A stretch of 64,000 nt of DNA from assembly GCA_964016885.1 (NCBI GenBank), contig OZ024742.1:360785936-360849935 (forward strand). Reading direction: 5' to 3'. The position numbers were made by a program, and so were the translations under genes. Shown here one piece after another: positions 49,320-64,000 of the stretch; within the stretch, counting starts at the first letter, position 1, and every line of letters starts with the position of its first letter. Origin of the DNA: Eledone cirrhosa. Taxonomy: Eukaryota; Mollusca; Cephalopoda; Octopoda; Eledonidae. Under the pieces are notes generated by a model that worked only from the letters and a program-made list of their open reading frames with translations, was not told the origin of the DNA and made no database searches.

Positions 49320-52300
49320 TCACACAGCATCTCACACACAGCATCTCACACACACAGCATCTCACACACACAGCATCTCACCCATACAGCATCTCACACA
49401 CACAGCATCTCACACACAGCATCTCACACACACAGCATCTCTCACACACAGCATTTCTCACACACAGCATCTCACACACACAGCATCTCACACATACAGC
49501 ATCTCACACACACAGCATCTCACACACAGCATCTCACACACACAGCATCTCACACACAGCATCTCACACACACACAGCATCTCACACACACAGCATCTCA
49601 CACACACAGCATCTCACACATACAGCATCTCACACACACAGCATCTCACACACACAGCATCTCACACACACAGCATCTCACACACAGCATCTCACACACA
49701 GCATCTCACACACACAGCATCTCACACATATAGCATCTCACACACAGCATCTCACACACACAGCATCTCACACACACAGCATCTCACACACAGCATCTCA
49801 CACACAGCATCTCACACACACAGCATCTCACACACACAGCATCTCACACACACAGCATCTCACACACAGCATCTCACACACACAGCATCTCACACACACA
49901 GCATCTCACACACACAGCATCTCACACATACAGCATCTCACACACAGCATCTCACACACACAGCATCTCACACACACAGGATCTCACACACACAGCATCT
50001 CACATACACAGCATCTCACACACAGCATCTCACACACAGCATCTCACACACACAGCATCTCACACACACAGCATCTCACACACACAGCATCTCACACACA
50101 GCATCTCACACACACAGCATCTCACACACACAGCATCTCACACACACAGCATCTCACACATACAGCATCTCACACACAGCATCTCACACACACAGCATCT
50201 CACACACACAGGATCTCACACACACAGCATCTCACACACACAGCATCTCACACACACAGCATCTCACACACAGCATCTCACACATACAGCATCACACACA
50301 CACAGCATCTCACACACACAGCATCTCACACACACAGCATCTCACACACAGCATCTGACACATAAAGCATCTCACACACACAGCATCTCACACACACAGC
50401 ATCTCACACACACAGCATCTCACATACACAGCATCTCACACACACAGGATCTCACACACACAGCATCTCACACACACAGCATCTCACATACACAGGATCT
50501 CACACACACAGCATCTCACACACACAGCATCTCACACACACAGCATCTCACACACACAGCATCTCACACATACAGCATCTCACACACACAGCATCTCACA
50601 CACAGCATCTCACACACAGCATCTCACACACAGCATCTCACATACACAGCATCTCACACACAGCATCTCACACACAGCATCTCACACACACAGCATCTCA
50701 CACACACAGCATCTCACACACACAGCATCTCACACACAGCATCTCACACACACAGCATCTCACACACACAGCATCTCACACACACAGCATCTCACACATA
50801 CAGCATCTCACACAAAGCATCTCACACACAGCATCTCACACACAGCATCTCACACACAGCATCTCACACACACAGCATCTCTCACACAGCATCTCACACA
50901 CAGCATCTCACACACACAGCATCTCACACATACAGCATCTCACACACAGCATCTCACACACAGCATCTCACACACAGCATCTCACACACACAGCATCTCA
51001 CACACACAGCATCTCCCACACACAGCATCTCACACACAGCATCTCACACACACAGCATCTCACACACACAGCATCTCACACACACAGCATCTCACACATA
51101 CAGCATCTCACACACAGCATCTCACACACACATCATCTCACACACACAGGATCTCACACACACAGCATCTCACACACACAGCATCTCACACACACAGCAT
51201 CTCACACACAGCATCTCACACATACAGCATCACACACACACAGCATCTCACACACACAGCATCTCACACACACAGCATCTCACACACAGCATCTGACACA
51301 TAAAGCATCTCACACACACAGCATCTCACACACACAGCATCTCACACACACAGCATCTCACACACACAGCATCTCACACATACAGCATCTCGCACACACA
51401 GCATCTCACACACACGCAGCATCTCACACACACAGCATCTCACACACACAGCATCTCACACACAGCATCTCACACACAGCATCTCACACACAGCATCTCA
51501 CACACACAGCATCTCACACACACAGCATCTCACACACACAGCATCTCACACATACAGCATCTCACACACAGCATCTCACACACACAGCATCTCACACACA
51601 CAGCATCTCACACACACAGCATCTCACACACACAGCATCTCACACACACAGCATCTCACACACACAGCATCTCACACACAGCATCTCACACACACAGCAT
51701 CTCACACATACAGCATCTCACACACAGCATCTCACACACACAGCATCTCACACACACAGCATCTCACACACATCATCTCACACACAGCATCTCACATACA
51801 CAGCATCTCACACACACAGCATCTCACACACAGCATCTCACACACACAGCATCTCACACACAGCATCTCACACAAACAGCATCTCACACACAGCATCTCA
51901 CACACAGCATCTCACACACACAGCATCTCACACACACAGCATCTCACACACACAGCATCTCACCCACACAGCATCTCACACACACAGCATCTCACACACA
52001 GCATCTCACACACGCAGCATCTCACACATACAGCATCTCACACACAGCATTTCACACACACAGCATCTCACACACAGCATCTCACATACACAGCATCTCA
52101 CACACACAGCATCTCACACATAGCATCTCACACACACAGCATCTCACACACACAGCATCTCACACACACAGCATCTCACACACACAGCATCTCACACACA
52201 GTACTCAAACATACAGCATCTGACACACAGCATCTCACACACACATCATCTCACACACACAGCATCTCACACACACAGCATCTCACACATACAGCATCTC

Positions 52301-55300
52301 ACACACAGCATCTCACACACACAGCATCTCACACACACAGCATCTCACACATACAGCATCTCACACACACAGCATCTCACACACACAGCATCTCACACAC
52401 AGCATCTCACATACAACATCTCACACACACAGCATCTCACACACACAGCATCCCTCACACAGCATCTCACACACAGCATCTCACACACACAGCATCTCAC
52501 ACACACAGCATCTCACCCATACAGCATCTCACACACACAGCATCTCACACACAGCATCTCACACACACAGCATCTCACACACACAGCATCTCACACACAC
52601 AGCATTTCTCACACACAGCATCTCACACACACAGCATCTCACACATACAGCATCTCACACACACAGCATCTCACACACAGCATCTCACACACACAGCATC
52701 TCACACACACAGCATCTCACACACACAGCATTTCTCACACACAGCATCTCACACACACAGCATCTCACACACACAGCATCTCACACACAGCATCTCACAC
52801 ACACAGCATCTCACACACACAGCATCTCACACACACAGCATCTCACACACAGCATCTCACACACACAGCATCTCACACATACAGCATCTCACACACAGCA
52901 TCTCACACACACACAGCATCTCACACACACAGCATCTCACACACACAGCATCTCACACATACAGCATCTCACACACACAGCATCTCACACACACAGCATC
53001 TCACACACACATCATCTCACACACAGCATCTCACACACAGCATCTCACACACACAGCATCTCACACATATAGCATCTCACACACAGCATCTCACACACAC
53101 AGCATCTCACACACACAGCATCTCACACACAGCATCTCACACACAGCATCTCACATACACAGCATCTCACACACAGCATCTCACACACAGCATCTCACAC
53201 ACAGCATCTCACACACACAGCATCTCACACACACAGCATCTCACACACACAGCATCTCACACACAGCATCTCACACACACAGCATCTCACACACACAGCA
53301 TCTCACACACACAGCATCTCACACATACAGCATCTCACACACAGCATCTCACACACACAGCATCTCACACACACAGGATCTCACACACACAGCATCTCAC
53401 ACACACAGCATCTCACACACACAGCACCTCACACACAGCATCTCACACATACAGCATCACACACACACAGCATCTCACACACACAGCATCTCACACACAC
53501 AGCATCTCACACACAGCATCTGACACATAAAGCATCTCACACACACAGCATCTCACACACACAGCATCTCACACACACAGCATCTCACACATACAGCATC
53601 TCACACACACAGCATCTCACACACACAGCATCTCACACACACAGCATCTCACACACAGCATCTGACACATAAAGCATCTCACACACACAGCATCTCACAC
53701 ACACAGCATCTCACACACACAGCATCTCACACATACAGCATCTCACACACACAGCATCTCACACACACAGCATCTCACACACAGCATCTCACACACAGCA
53801 TCTCACATACACAGCATCTCACACACAGCATCTCACACACAGCATCTCACACACAGCATCTCACACACACAGCATCTCACACACACAGCATCTCACACAC
53901 ACAGCATCTCACACACACAGCATCTCACACACACAGCATCTCAGACACACAGCATCTCACACACACAGCATCTCACACACACAGCATCTCACACATACAG
54001 CATCTCACACACAGCATCTCACACACAGCATCTCACACACAGCATCTCACACACAGCATCTCACACACACAGCATCTCTCACACACAGCATCTCACACAC
54101 ACAGCATCTCACACATACAGCATCTCACACACAGCATCTCACACACAGCATCTCACACACAGCATCTCACACACACAGCATCTCACACACACAGCATCTC
54201 CCACACACAGCATCTCACACACAGCATCTCACACACACAGCATCTCACACACACAGCATCTCACACACACAGCATCTCACACATACAGCATCTCACACAC
54301 AGCATCTCACACACACATCATCTCACACACACAGGATCTCACACACACAGCATCTCACACACACAGCATCTCACACACACAGCATCTCACACACACAGCA
54401 TCTCACACACAGCATCTCACACATACAGCATCACACACACACAGCATCTCACACACACAGCATCTCACACACACAGCATCTCACACACAGCATCTGACAC
54501 ATACAGCATCTCGCACACACAGCATCTCACACACACAGCATCTCACACACACAGCATCTCACACATACAGCATCTCGCACACACAGCATCTCACACACAC
54601 AGCATCTCACACACACAGCATCTCACACACACAGCATCTCACACACAGCATCTCACACACAGCATCTCACACACAGCATCTCACACACACAGCATCTCAC
54701 ACACACAGCATCTCACACACACAGCATCTCACAGACATACAGCATCTCACACACACAGCATCTCACACACACAGCATCTCACATACACAGCATCTCACAC
54801 ACACAGCATCTCACACACAGCATCTCACACACACAGCATCTCACACACATACAGCATCTCACACACAGCATCTCACACACACAGCATCTCACACACACAG
54901 CATCTCACACACACAGCATCTCACACATACAGCATCTCACACACACAGCATCTCACACACACAGCATCTCACACACAGCATCTCACACACACAGCATCTC
55001 ACACATACAGCATCTCACACACAGCATCTCACACACACAGCATCTCACACACACAGCATCTCACACACATCATCTCACACACAGCATCTCACATACACAG
55101 CATCTCACACACACAGCATCTCACACACAGCATCTTACACACACAGCATCTCACACACAGCATCTCACACACACAGCATCTCACACACACACCATCTCAC
55201 ACACAGCATCTCACACACAGCATCTCACACACACAGCATCTCACACACACAGCATCTCACACACACAGCATCTCACCCACACAGCATCTCACACACACAG

Positions 55301-58300
55301 CATCTCACACACAGCATCTCACACACGCAGCATCTCACACATACAGCATCTCACACACAGCATTTCACACACACAGCATCTCACACACAGCATCTCACAT
55401 ACACAGCATCTCACACACACAGCATCTCACACATAGCATCTCACACACACAGCATCTCACACACACAGCATCTCACACACACAGCATCTCACACACACAG
55501 CATCTCACACACACAGCATCTCACACACACAGCATCTCACACACAGTACTCAAACATACAGCATCTGACACACAGCATCTCACACACACAGCATCTCACA
55601 CACACAGCATCTCACACATACAGCATCTCACACACAGCATCTCACACACACAGCATCTCACACACACAGCATCTCACACATACAGCATCTCACACACACA
55701 GCATCTCACACACACAGCATCTCACACACACAGCATCTCTCACACAACATCTCACATACAACATCTCACACACGCAGCATCTCACACACACAGCATCTCT
55801 CACACAGCATCTCACACACAGCATCTCACACACACAGCATCTCACACACACAGCATCTCACCCATACAGCATCTCACACACACAGCATCTCACACACAGC
55901 ATCTCACACACACAGCATCTCACACACACAGCATCTCACACACACAGCATTTCTCACACACAGCATCTCACACACACAGCATCTCACACATACAGCATCT
56001 CACACACACAGCATCTCACACACAGCATCTCACAAACACAGCATCTCACACACACAGCATCTCACACACACAGCATTTCTCACACACAGCATCTCACACA
56101 CACAGCATCTCACACACACAGCATCTCACACACAGCATCTCACACACAGCATCTCACACACACAGCATCTCACACACACAGCATCTCACACACAGCATCT
56201 CACACACACAGCATCTCACACATACAGCATCTCACACACAGCATCTCACACACACACAGCATCTCACACACACAGCATCTCACACACACAGCATCTCACA
56301 CATACAGCATCTCACACACACAGCATCTCACACACACAGCATCTCACACACAGCATCTCACACACAGCATCTCACACACACAGCATCTCACACATATAGC
56401 ATCTCACACACAGCATCTCACACACACAGCATCTCACACACACAGCATCTCACACACAGCATCTCACACACAGCATCTCACATACACAGCATCTCACACA
56501 CAGCATCTCACACACAGCATCTCACACACAGCATCTCACACACACAGCATCTCACACACACAGCATCTCACACACACAGCATCTCACACACAGCATCTCA
56601 CACACACAGCATCTCACACACACAGCATCTCACACACACAGCATCTCACACATACAGCATCTCACACACAGCATCTCACACACACAGCATCTCACACACA
56701 CAGGATCTCACACACACAGCATCTCACACACACAGCATCTCACACACACAGCATCTCACACACAGCATCTCACACATACAGCATCACACACACACAGCAT
56801 CTCACACACACAGCATCTCACACACACAGCATCTCACACACAGCATCTGACACATAAAGCATCTCACACATACAGCATCTCACACACACAGCATCTCACA
56901 CACACAGCATCTCACACATACAGCATCTCACACACACAGCATCTCACACACAGCATCTCACATACACAGCATCTCACACACAGCATCTCACACACAGCAT
57001 CTCACACACACAGCATCTCACACACACAGCATCTCACACACACAGCATCTCACACACAGCATCTCACACACACAGCATCTCACACACACAGCATCTCACA
57101 CACACAGCATCTCACACACACAGCATCTCACACATACAGCATCTCACACACACCATCTCACACACAGCATCTCACACACAGCATCTCACACACAGCATCT
57201 CACACACACAGCATCTCTCACACAGCATCTCACACACAGCATCTCACACACACAGCATCTCACACATACAGCATCTCACACACAGCATCTCACACACAGC
57301 ATCTCACACACACAGCATCTCACACACACAGCATCTCCCACACAGCATCTCACACACACAGCATCTCACACACACAGCATCTCACACACACAGCATCTCA
57401 CACACAGCATCTCACACACACATCATCTCACACACACAGGATCTCACACACACAGGATCTCACACACACAGCATCTCACACACACAGCATCTCACACACA
57501 CAGCATCTCACACACAGCATCTCACACATACAGCATCACACACACACAGCATCTCACACACACAGCATCTCACACACACAGCATCTCACACACAGCATCT
57601 GACACATAAAGCATCTCACACACACAGCATCTCACACACACAGCATCTCACACACACAGCATCTCACACACACAGCATCTCACACATACAGCATCTCGCA
57701 CACACAGCATCTCACACACACAGCATCTCACACATACAGCATCTCGCACACACAGCATCTCACACACACAGCATCTCACACACACAGCATCTCACACACA
57801 CAGCATCTCACACACACAGCATCTCACACACACAGCATCTCACACATACAGCATCTCGCACACACAGCATCTCACACACACAGCATCTCACACACACAGC
57901 ATCTCACACACACAGCATCTCACACATACAGCATCTCGCACACACAGCATCTCACACACACAGCATCTCACACACACAGCATCTCACACACACAGCATCT
58001 CACACACACAGCATCTCACACACACAGCATCTCACACACAGCATCTCACACACAGCATCTCAAACACAGCATCTCACACACACAGCATCTCACACACACA
58101 GCATCTCACACACACAGCATCTCACACATACAGCATCTCACACACAGCATCTCACACACACAGCATCTCACACACACAGCATCTCACACACACAGCATCT
58201 CACACATACAGCATCTCACACACACAGCATCTCACACACACAGCATCTCACACACTGCATCTCACACACACAGCATCTCACACATACAGCATCTCACACA

Positions 58301-61300
58301 CAGCATCTCACACACACAGCATCTCACACACACAGCATCTCACACACATCATCTCACACACAGCATCTCACATACACAGCATCTCACACACACAGCATCT
58401 CACACACAGCATTTCACACACACAGCATCTCACACACAGCATCTCACACAAACAGCATCTCACACACAGCATCTCACACACAGCATCTCACACACACAGC
58501 ATCTCACACACACAGCATCTCACCCACACAGCATCTCACACACACAGCTATCTCACACACAGCATCTCACACACGCAGCATCTCACACATACAGCATCTC
58601 ACACACAGCATTTCACACACACAGCATCTCACACACAGAACCTCACATACACAGCATCTCACACATACAGCATCTCACATACACAACATCTCACACGCAC
58701 AGCATCTCACACACACGGCATCTCACACACACAGCATCTCACACACACAGCATCTCACATACACAGCATCTCACACACACAGCATCTCACACACGCAGCA
58801 TCTCACACACACAGCATCTCACACATAGCATCTCACACACACAGCATCTCACACACACAGCATAACACACACTGCATCTCACACACACAGCATCTCACAC
58901 ACAGAATCTCACACACACAGCATCTCACACACACAGCATCTCACACACACATCATCTCACACACACAGCATCTCACACACACAGCATCTCACACACACAG
59001 CATCTCACACACACAGCATCTCACACACACAGCTTCTCACACACACAGCATCTCACACACACAGCATCTCACACACACAGCATCTCACACACACAGCATC
59101 TCACACACACAGCATCTCACACAGCATCTCACACACAGCATCTCACACACACAACATCTCACACACAGCATCTCACACACACAGCATCTCACACATACAG
59201 CATCTCACACACACAGCATCTCACACACACAGCATCTCACACACACAGCATCTCACACACACAGCATCTCACACACACAGCATCTCACACACACAGCATC
59301 TCACACACACAGCATCTCACACACACAACATCTCACACACAGCATCTCACACACACAGCATCTCACACACACAGCATCTCACACACACAGCATCTCACAC
59401 ACACAGCATCTCACACACAGCATCTCACACGCAGCATCTCACACACAGCATCTCACACACACAGCATCTCACATACACAGCATCTCACACACACAGCATC
59501 TCACACACACAGCATCTCACACACACAGCATCTCACATACACAGCATCTCACACACACAGCATCTCACATACACAGCATCTCACACACAGCATCTCACAC
59601 ACACAGCATCTCACACACACAGCATCTCACATACACAGCATCTCACACACACAGCATCTCACACACACTGCATCTCACACACACAGCATCTCACACACAC
59701 AGCATCTCACACACACAGCATCTCACACACACAGCATCTCACACACAGCATCTCACACACACAGCATCTCACACACACAGCATCTCACACACACAGTATC
59801 TCACACGCAGCATCTCACACACAGCATCTCACACACACAGCGTCTCACATACACAGCATCTCACACACACAGCATCTCACACACACAGCATCTCACACAC
59901 ACAGCATCTCACATACACAGCATCTCACACACACAGCATCTCACATACACAGCATCTCACACACACAGCATCTCACATACACAGCATCTCACACACACAG
60001 CATCTCACATACACAGCATCTCACACACAGCATCTCACACACACAGCATCTCACACACAGCATCTCACACACAGCATCTCACACACACAGCATCTCACAC
60101 ACACAGCATCTCACACACACAGCATCTCACACACAGCATCTCACACACAGCATCTCACACACACAGCATCTCACACACACAGCATCTCACACACACAGCA
60201 TCTCACACACACAGCATCTCACACACAGCATCTCACACACAGCATCTCACACACACAGCATCTCACATACACAGCATCTCACACACACAGCTTCTCACAC
60301 ACACAGCATCTCACACACACAGCACCTCACACATACAGCATCTCACACACAGCATCTCACACACACAGCATCTCACACACACAGCATCTCACACATACAG
60401 CATCCCACACACACAGCATCTCACACACACAGCATCTCACACACAGCATCTCACACACAGCATCTCACACATACAGCATCTCACACACAGCATCTCACAC
60501 ACAGCATCTCAAATACACAGCATCTGACACACAGCATCTCACACACAGCATCTCACATACACAGCATCTCACACACACAGCATCTCACACACAGCATCTC
60601 ACACACACAGTATCTCACACACACAGCATCTCACACACACAGCATCTCACACAGCATCTCACACACATCATCTCACACACACAACATCTCACACACAGCA
60701 TCTCACACACACAGCATCTCACACATACAGCATCTCACACACACAGCATCTCACACACACAGCATCTCACACACACAGCATCTCCCACACACAGCATCTC
60801 ACACACACATCACCTCACACACACAGCATCTCACACACACAGCATCTCACACACACAACATCTCAGACACAGCATCTCACACACACAGCATCTCACACAC
60901 ACAGCATCTCACACACACAGCATCTCACACACACAGCATCTCACACACAGCATCTCACACGCAGCATCTCACACACAGCATCTCACACACACAGCATCTC
61001 ACATACACAGCATCTCACACACACAGCATCTCACACACACAGCATCTCACACACACAGCATCTCACACACACAGCATCTCACATACACAGCATCTCACAC
61101 ACACAGCATCTCACATACACAGCATCTCACACACAGCATCTCACACACACAGCATCTCACACACACAGCATCTCACATACACAGCATCTCACACACACAG
61201 CATCTCACACACACTGCATCTCACACACACAGCATCTCATACACACAGCATCTCACACACACAGCATCTCACACACAGCATCTCACACACACAACATCTC

Positions 61301-64000
61301 ACACACAGCATCTCACACACACAGCATCTCACACACACAGCATCTCACACACACAGTATCTCACACGCAGCATCTCACACACAGCATCTCACACACACAG
61401 CATCTCACACACACAGCATCTCACACACACAGCATCTCACACACAGCATCTCACACACACAGCATCTCACACACACAGCATCTCACACACACAGCATCTC
61501 ACACACACAGCATCTCACACACACAGCATCTCACGCACACAGCATCTCACACACACAGCATCTCACACAGCATCTCACACACAGCATCTCACACACACAA
61601 CATCTCACACACAGCATCTCACACACACAGCATCTCACACACAGCATCTCACACACACAGCATCTCACACACACAGCATCTCACACACACAGCATCTCAC
61701 ACACACAGCATCTCACACACACAGCATCTCACATACACAGCATCTCACACACACAGCATCTCACATACACAGCATCTCACACACACAGCATCTCACATAC
61801 ACAGCATCTCACACACACAGCATCTCACACACACAGCATCTCACATACACAGCATCTCACACACACAGCTTCTCACACACACAGCATCTCACACACAGCA
61901 TCTCACACACAGCATCTCACACACACAGCATCTCACACACACAGCATTTCACACACAGCATCTCACACACAGCATCTCACACACACAGAATCTCACACAC
62001 ACAGCATCTCACACACACAGCATCTCACACACACAGCATCTCACACACACAGCACCTCACACATACAGCATCTCACACACAGCATCTCACACACACAGCA
62101 TCTCACACACACAGCATCTCACACACACAGCATCTCACACATACAGCATCTCACACACACAGCATCTCACACACACAGCATCTCACACACAGCATCTCAC
62201 ACACAGCATCTCACACACACAGCATCTCACACATACAGCATCTCACACACAGCATCTCACACACACAGCATCTCACACACACAGCATCTCACACACAGCA
62301 TCTCACACACAGCATCTCACATACACAGCATCTCACACACACAGCATCTCACACACAGCATCTCACACACACAGCATCTCACACACAGCATCTCACACAA
62401 ACAGCATCTCACACACAGCATCTCACACACAGCATCTCACACACACAGCATCTCACACACACAGCATCTCACACTCACAGCATCTCACACACACAGCATC
62501 TCACACACACAGCATCTCACACACACAGCATCTCACACACAGCATCTCACACACAGCATCTCACACACACAACATCTCACACATTCAGCATTTCACACAC
62601 AGCATCTCACACACGCAGCATCTCACACACACAGCATCTCACACACAGCATCTCACATACACAGCATCTCACACACACAGCATCTCACACATAGCATCTC
62701 ACACACACAGCATCTCACACACTGCATCTCACACACACAGCATCTCACACACAGCATCTCACACACACAGCATCTCACACACACAGCATCTCACACACAC
62801 AGCATCTCACACACACAGCATCTCACACACACAGCATCTCACACACAGCATCTCACACACACAGCATCTCACACACACAGCATCTCACACACACAGCATC
62901 TCACACACACATCATCTCACACACACAGCATCTCACAGACACAGCATCTCACACACACAGCATCTCACACACACAGCATCTCAGACACACAGCATCTCAC
63001 ACAGCATCTCACACACAGCATCTCACACACACAACATCTCACACACAGCATCTCACACACACAGCATCTCACACATACAGCATCTCACACACACAGCATC
63101 TCACACACACAGCATCTCACACACACAGCATCTCACATACACAGCATCTCACACACACAGCATCTCACACACACAGCATCTCACACACACAGCATCTCAC
63201 ACACACAGCATCTCACACACACAGCATCTCACACACACAACATCTTACACACAGCATCTCACACACACAGCATCTCACACACACAGCATCTAACACACAG
63301 CATCTCACACACACAGCATCTCACACACACAGCATCTCACACACACAGCATCTCACACACACAACATCTCACACACAGCATCTCACACACACAGCATCTC
63401 ACACACACAGCATCTCACCCGCAGCATCTCACACACAGCATCTCACACACACAGCATCTCACATACACAGCATCTCACACACACAGCATCTCACACACAC
63501 AGCATCTCACACACACAGCATCTCACACACACAGCATCTCACACACACAGCATCTCACATACACAGCATCTCACACACAGCATCTCACACACACTGCATC
63601 TCACACACACAGCATCTCACATACACAGCATCTCACACACACAGCATCTCACACACACAGCATCTCACACACACAGCATCTCGCACATACAGCATCTCAC
63701 ACACAGCATCTCACACACACAGCATCTCACACACACAGCATCTCACACACACAGCATCTCACATACACAGCATCTCACACACACAGCATCTCGCACATAC
63801 AGCATCTCACACACAGCATCTCACACACACAGCATCTCATACACACAGCATCTCACACACACAGCATCTCACACACAGCATCTCACACACACAACATCTC
63901 ACACACAGCATCTCACACACACAGCATCTCACACACACAGCATCTCACACACACAGTATCTCACACGCAGCATCTCACACACAGCATCTCACACACACAG
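49281..64000 (+). repeat. CAGCATCTCACACA satellite array, main block
   Basis: About 14.7 kb of the same unit as the short block, running beyond the window. Unit length moves in steps of 2 bp (CA number), mostly 14 or 16 bp. Variants such as GGATCTC, CATCATCTC, TCTGACACATAAAG, CATCTCGCAC and CACGCAG recur in fixed contexts and mark higher-order blocks. The plus strand is very rich in C and A with one G per unit, so its skew is opposite to that of the 15-bp array. Thr/His/Ser frames here are artefacts of the repeat. No insertion interrupts the block. Confidence 0.97.
51000..58500 (+). repeat. Higher-order periodicity of about 3.1-3.3 kb in the satellite
   Basis: CATCATCTCACACACACAGG occurs at 51131, 54316 and 57421 (spacing 3,185 and 3,105). 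CATCTCCCAC occurs near 51010, 54195 and 57335. GTACTCAAACATACAG occurs at 52201 and 55546 (3,345). GACACATAAAGC occurs near 51297, 53521, 53663, 56847 and 57600. Block limits are approximate because units differ by CA steps. Confidence 0.75.

Noticed and set aside
48366..64000. CRISPR array or telomeric repeat
   Set aside because: Units are contiguous with no unique spacers. The unit is neither TTAGGG-like nor a known telomere repeat, and the context is eukaryotic.
1..64000. A complete undescribed gene system such as a defence or biosynthetic locus
   Set aside because: No coding region survives scrutiny anywhere in the window. The structure present is explained by satellites and mobile-element remnants.

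Overview
The window looks like non-coding DNA from a metazoan, most probably a cephalopod mollusc and perhaps an octopus. I base this on a tRNA-derived SINE with a long GAT-rich tail and on dispersed repeats with CAT/GAT-trinucleotide ends and a palindromic core. I associate these with cephalopod genomes, but that is recollection and no database search was possible. I find no credible protein-coding gene, rRNA, functional tRNA or CRISPR array. The very long open frames are by-products of tandem repeats whose unit length is a multiple of three or nearly so.

Layout. (1) 1-43515 is one uninterrupted minisatellite of a 15-bp unit, GACTGTTATAGTAGT and close variants. It has higher-order structure: blocks of about 4.2-4.3 kb on the left, an almost perfect 4,380-bp tandem duplication at 32641-41400, and about 690-705-bp blocks at the right edge. 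From 1 to about 20820 every off-register unit I found is a 13-bp unit of one of two types. From 20820 to about 31800 there are many small indels, extremely dense at 20820-21760. From about 31800 to the edge there is none. (2) 43516-48371 is a 4.9-kb island of nested old repeats and AT-rich sequence. It holds a relic resembling the C-terminus of a non-LTR reverse transcriptase, a tRNA-derived SINE with recognisable box A and box B, an element with inverted ends, a piggyBac-like MITE with TTAA target duplications, several CA/TG/TA microsatellites, an inverted partner of the SINE tail, and a perfect inverted repeat with 69-bp arms. (3) 48372-64000 is a second large satellite built from CAGCATCTCACACA (14 bp) and versions longer by CA steps. 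It also has higher-order periodicity of about 3.1-3.3 kb, and it carries near its left edge a 909-bp duplication that copied part of the unique flank into the array. Both arrays run off the window, so their full sizes are unknown.

No genes act together here. What can be read is a history of tandem amplification, unequal exchange and transposon nesting. The best leads are the perfect palindrome at 47270-47412, the MITE whose pre-insertion site seems to survive in a diverged neighbouring duplicate, the palindromic end-module shared by at least five repeat copies, and the uneven indel density in the first array. The last could be real biology or a consensus-quality artefact.
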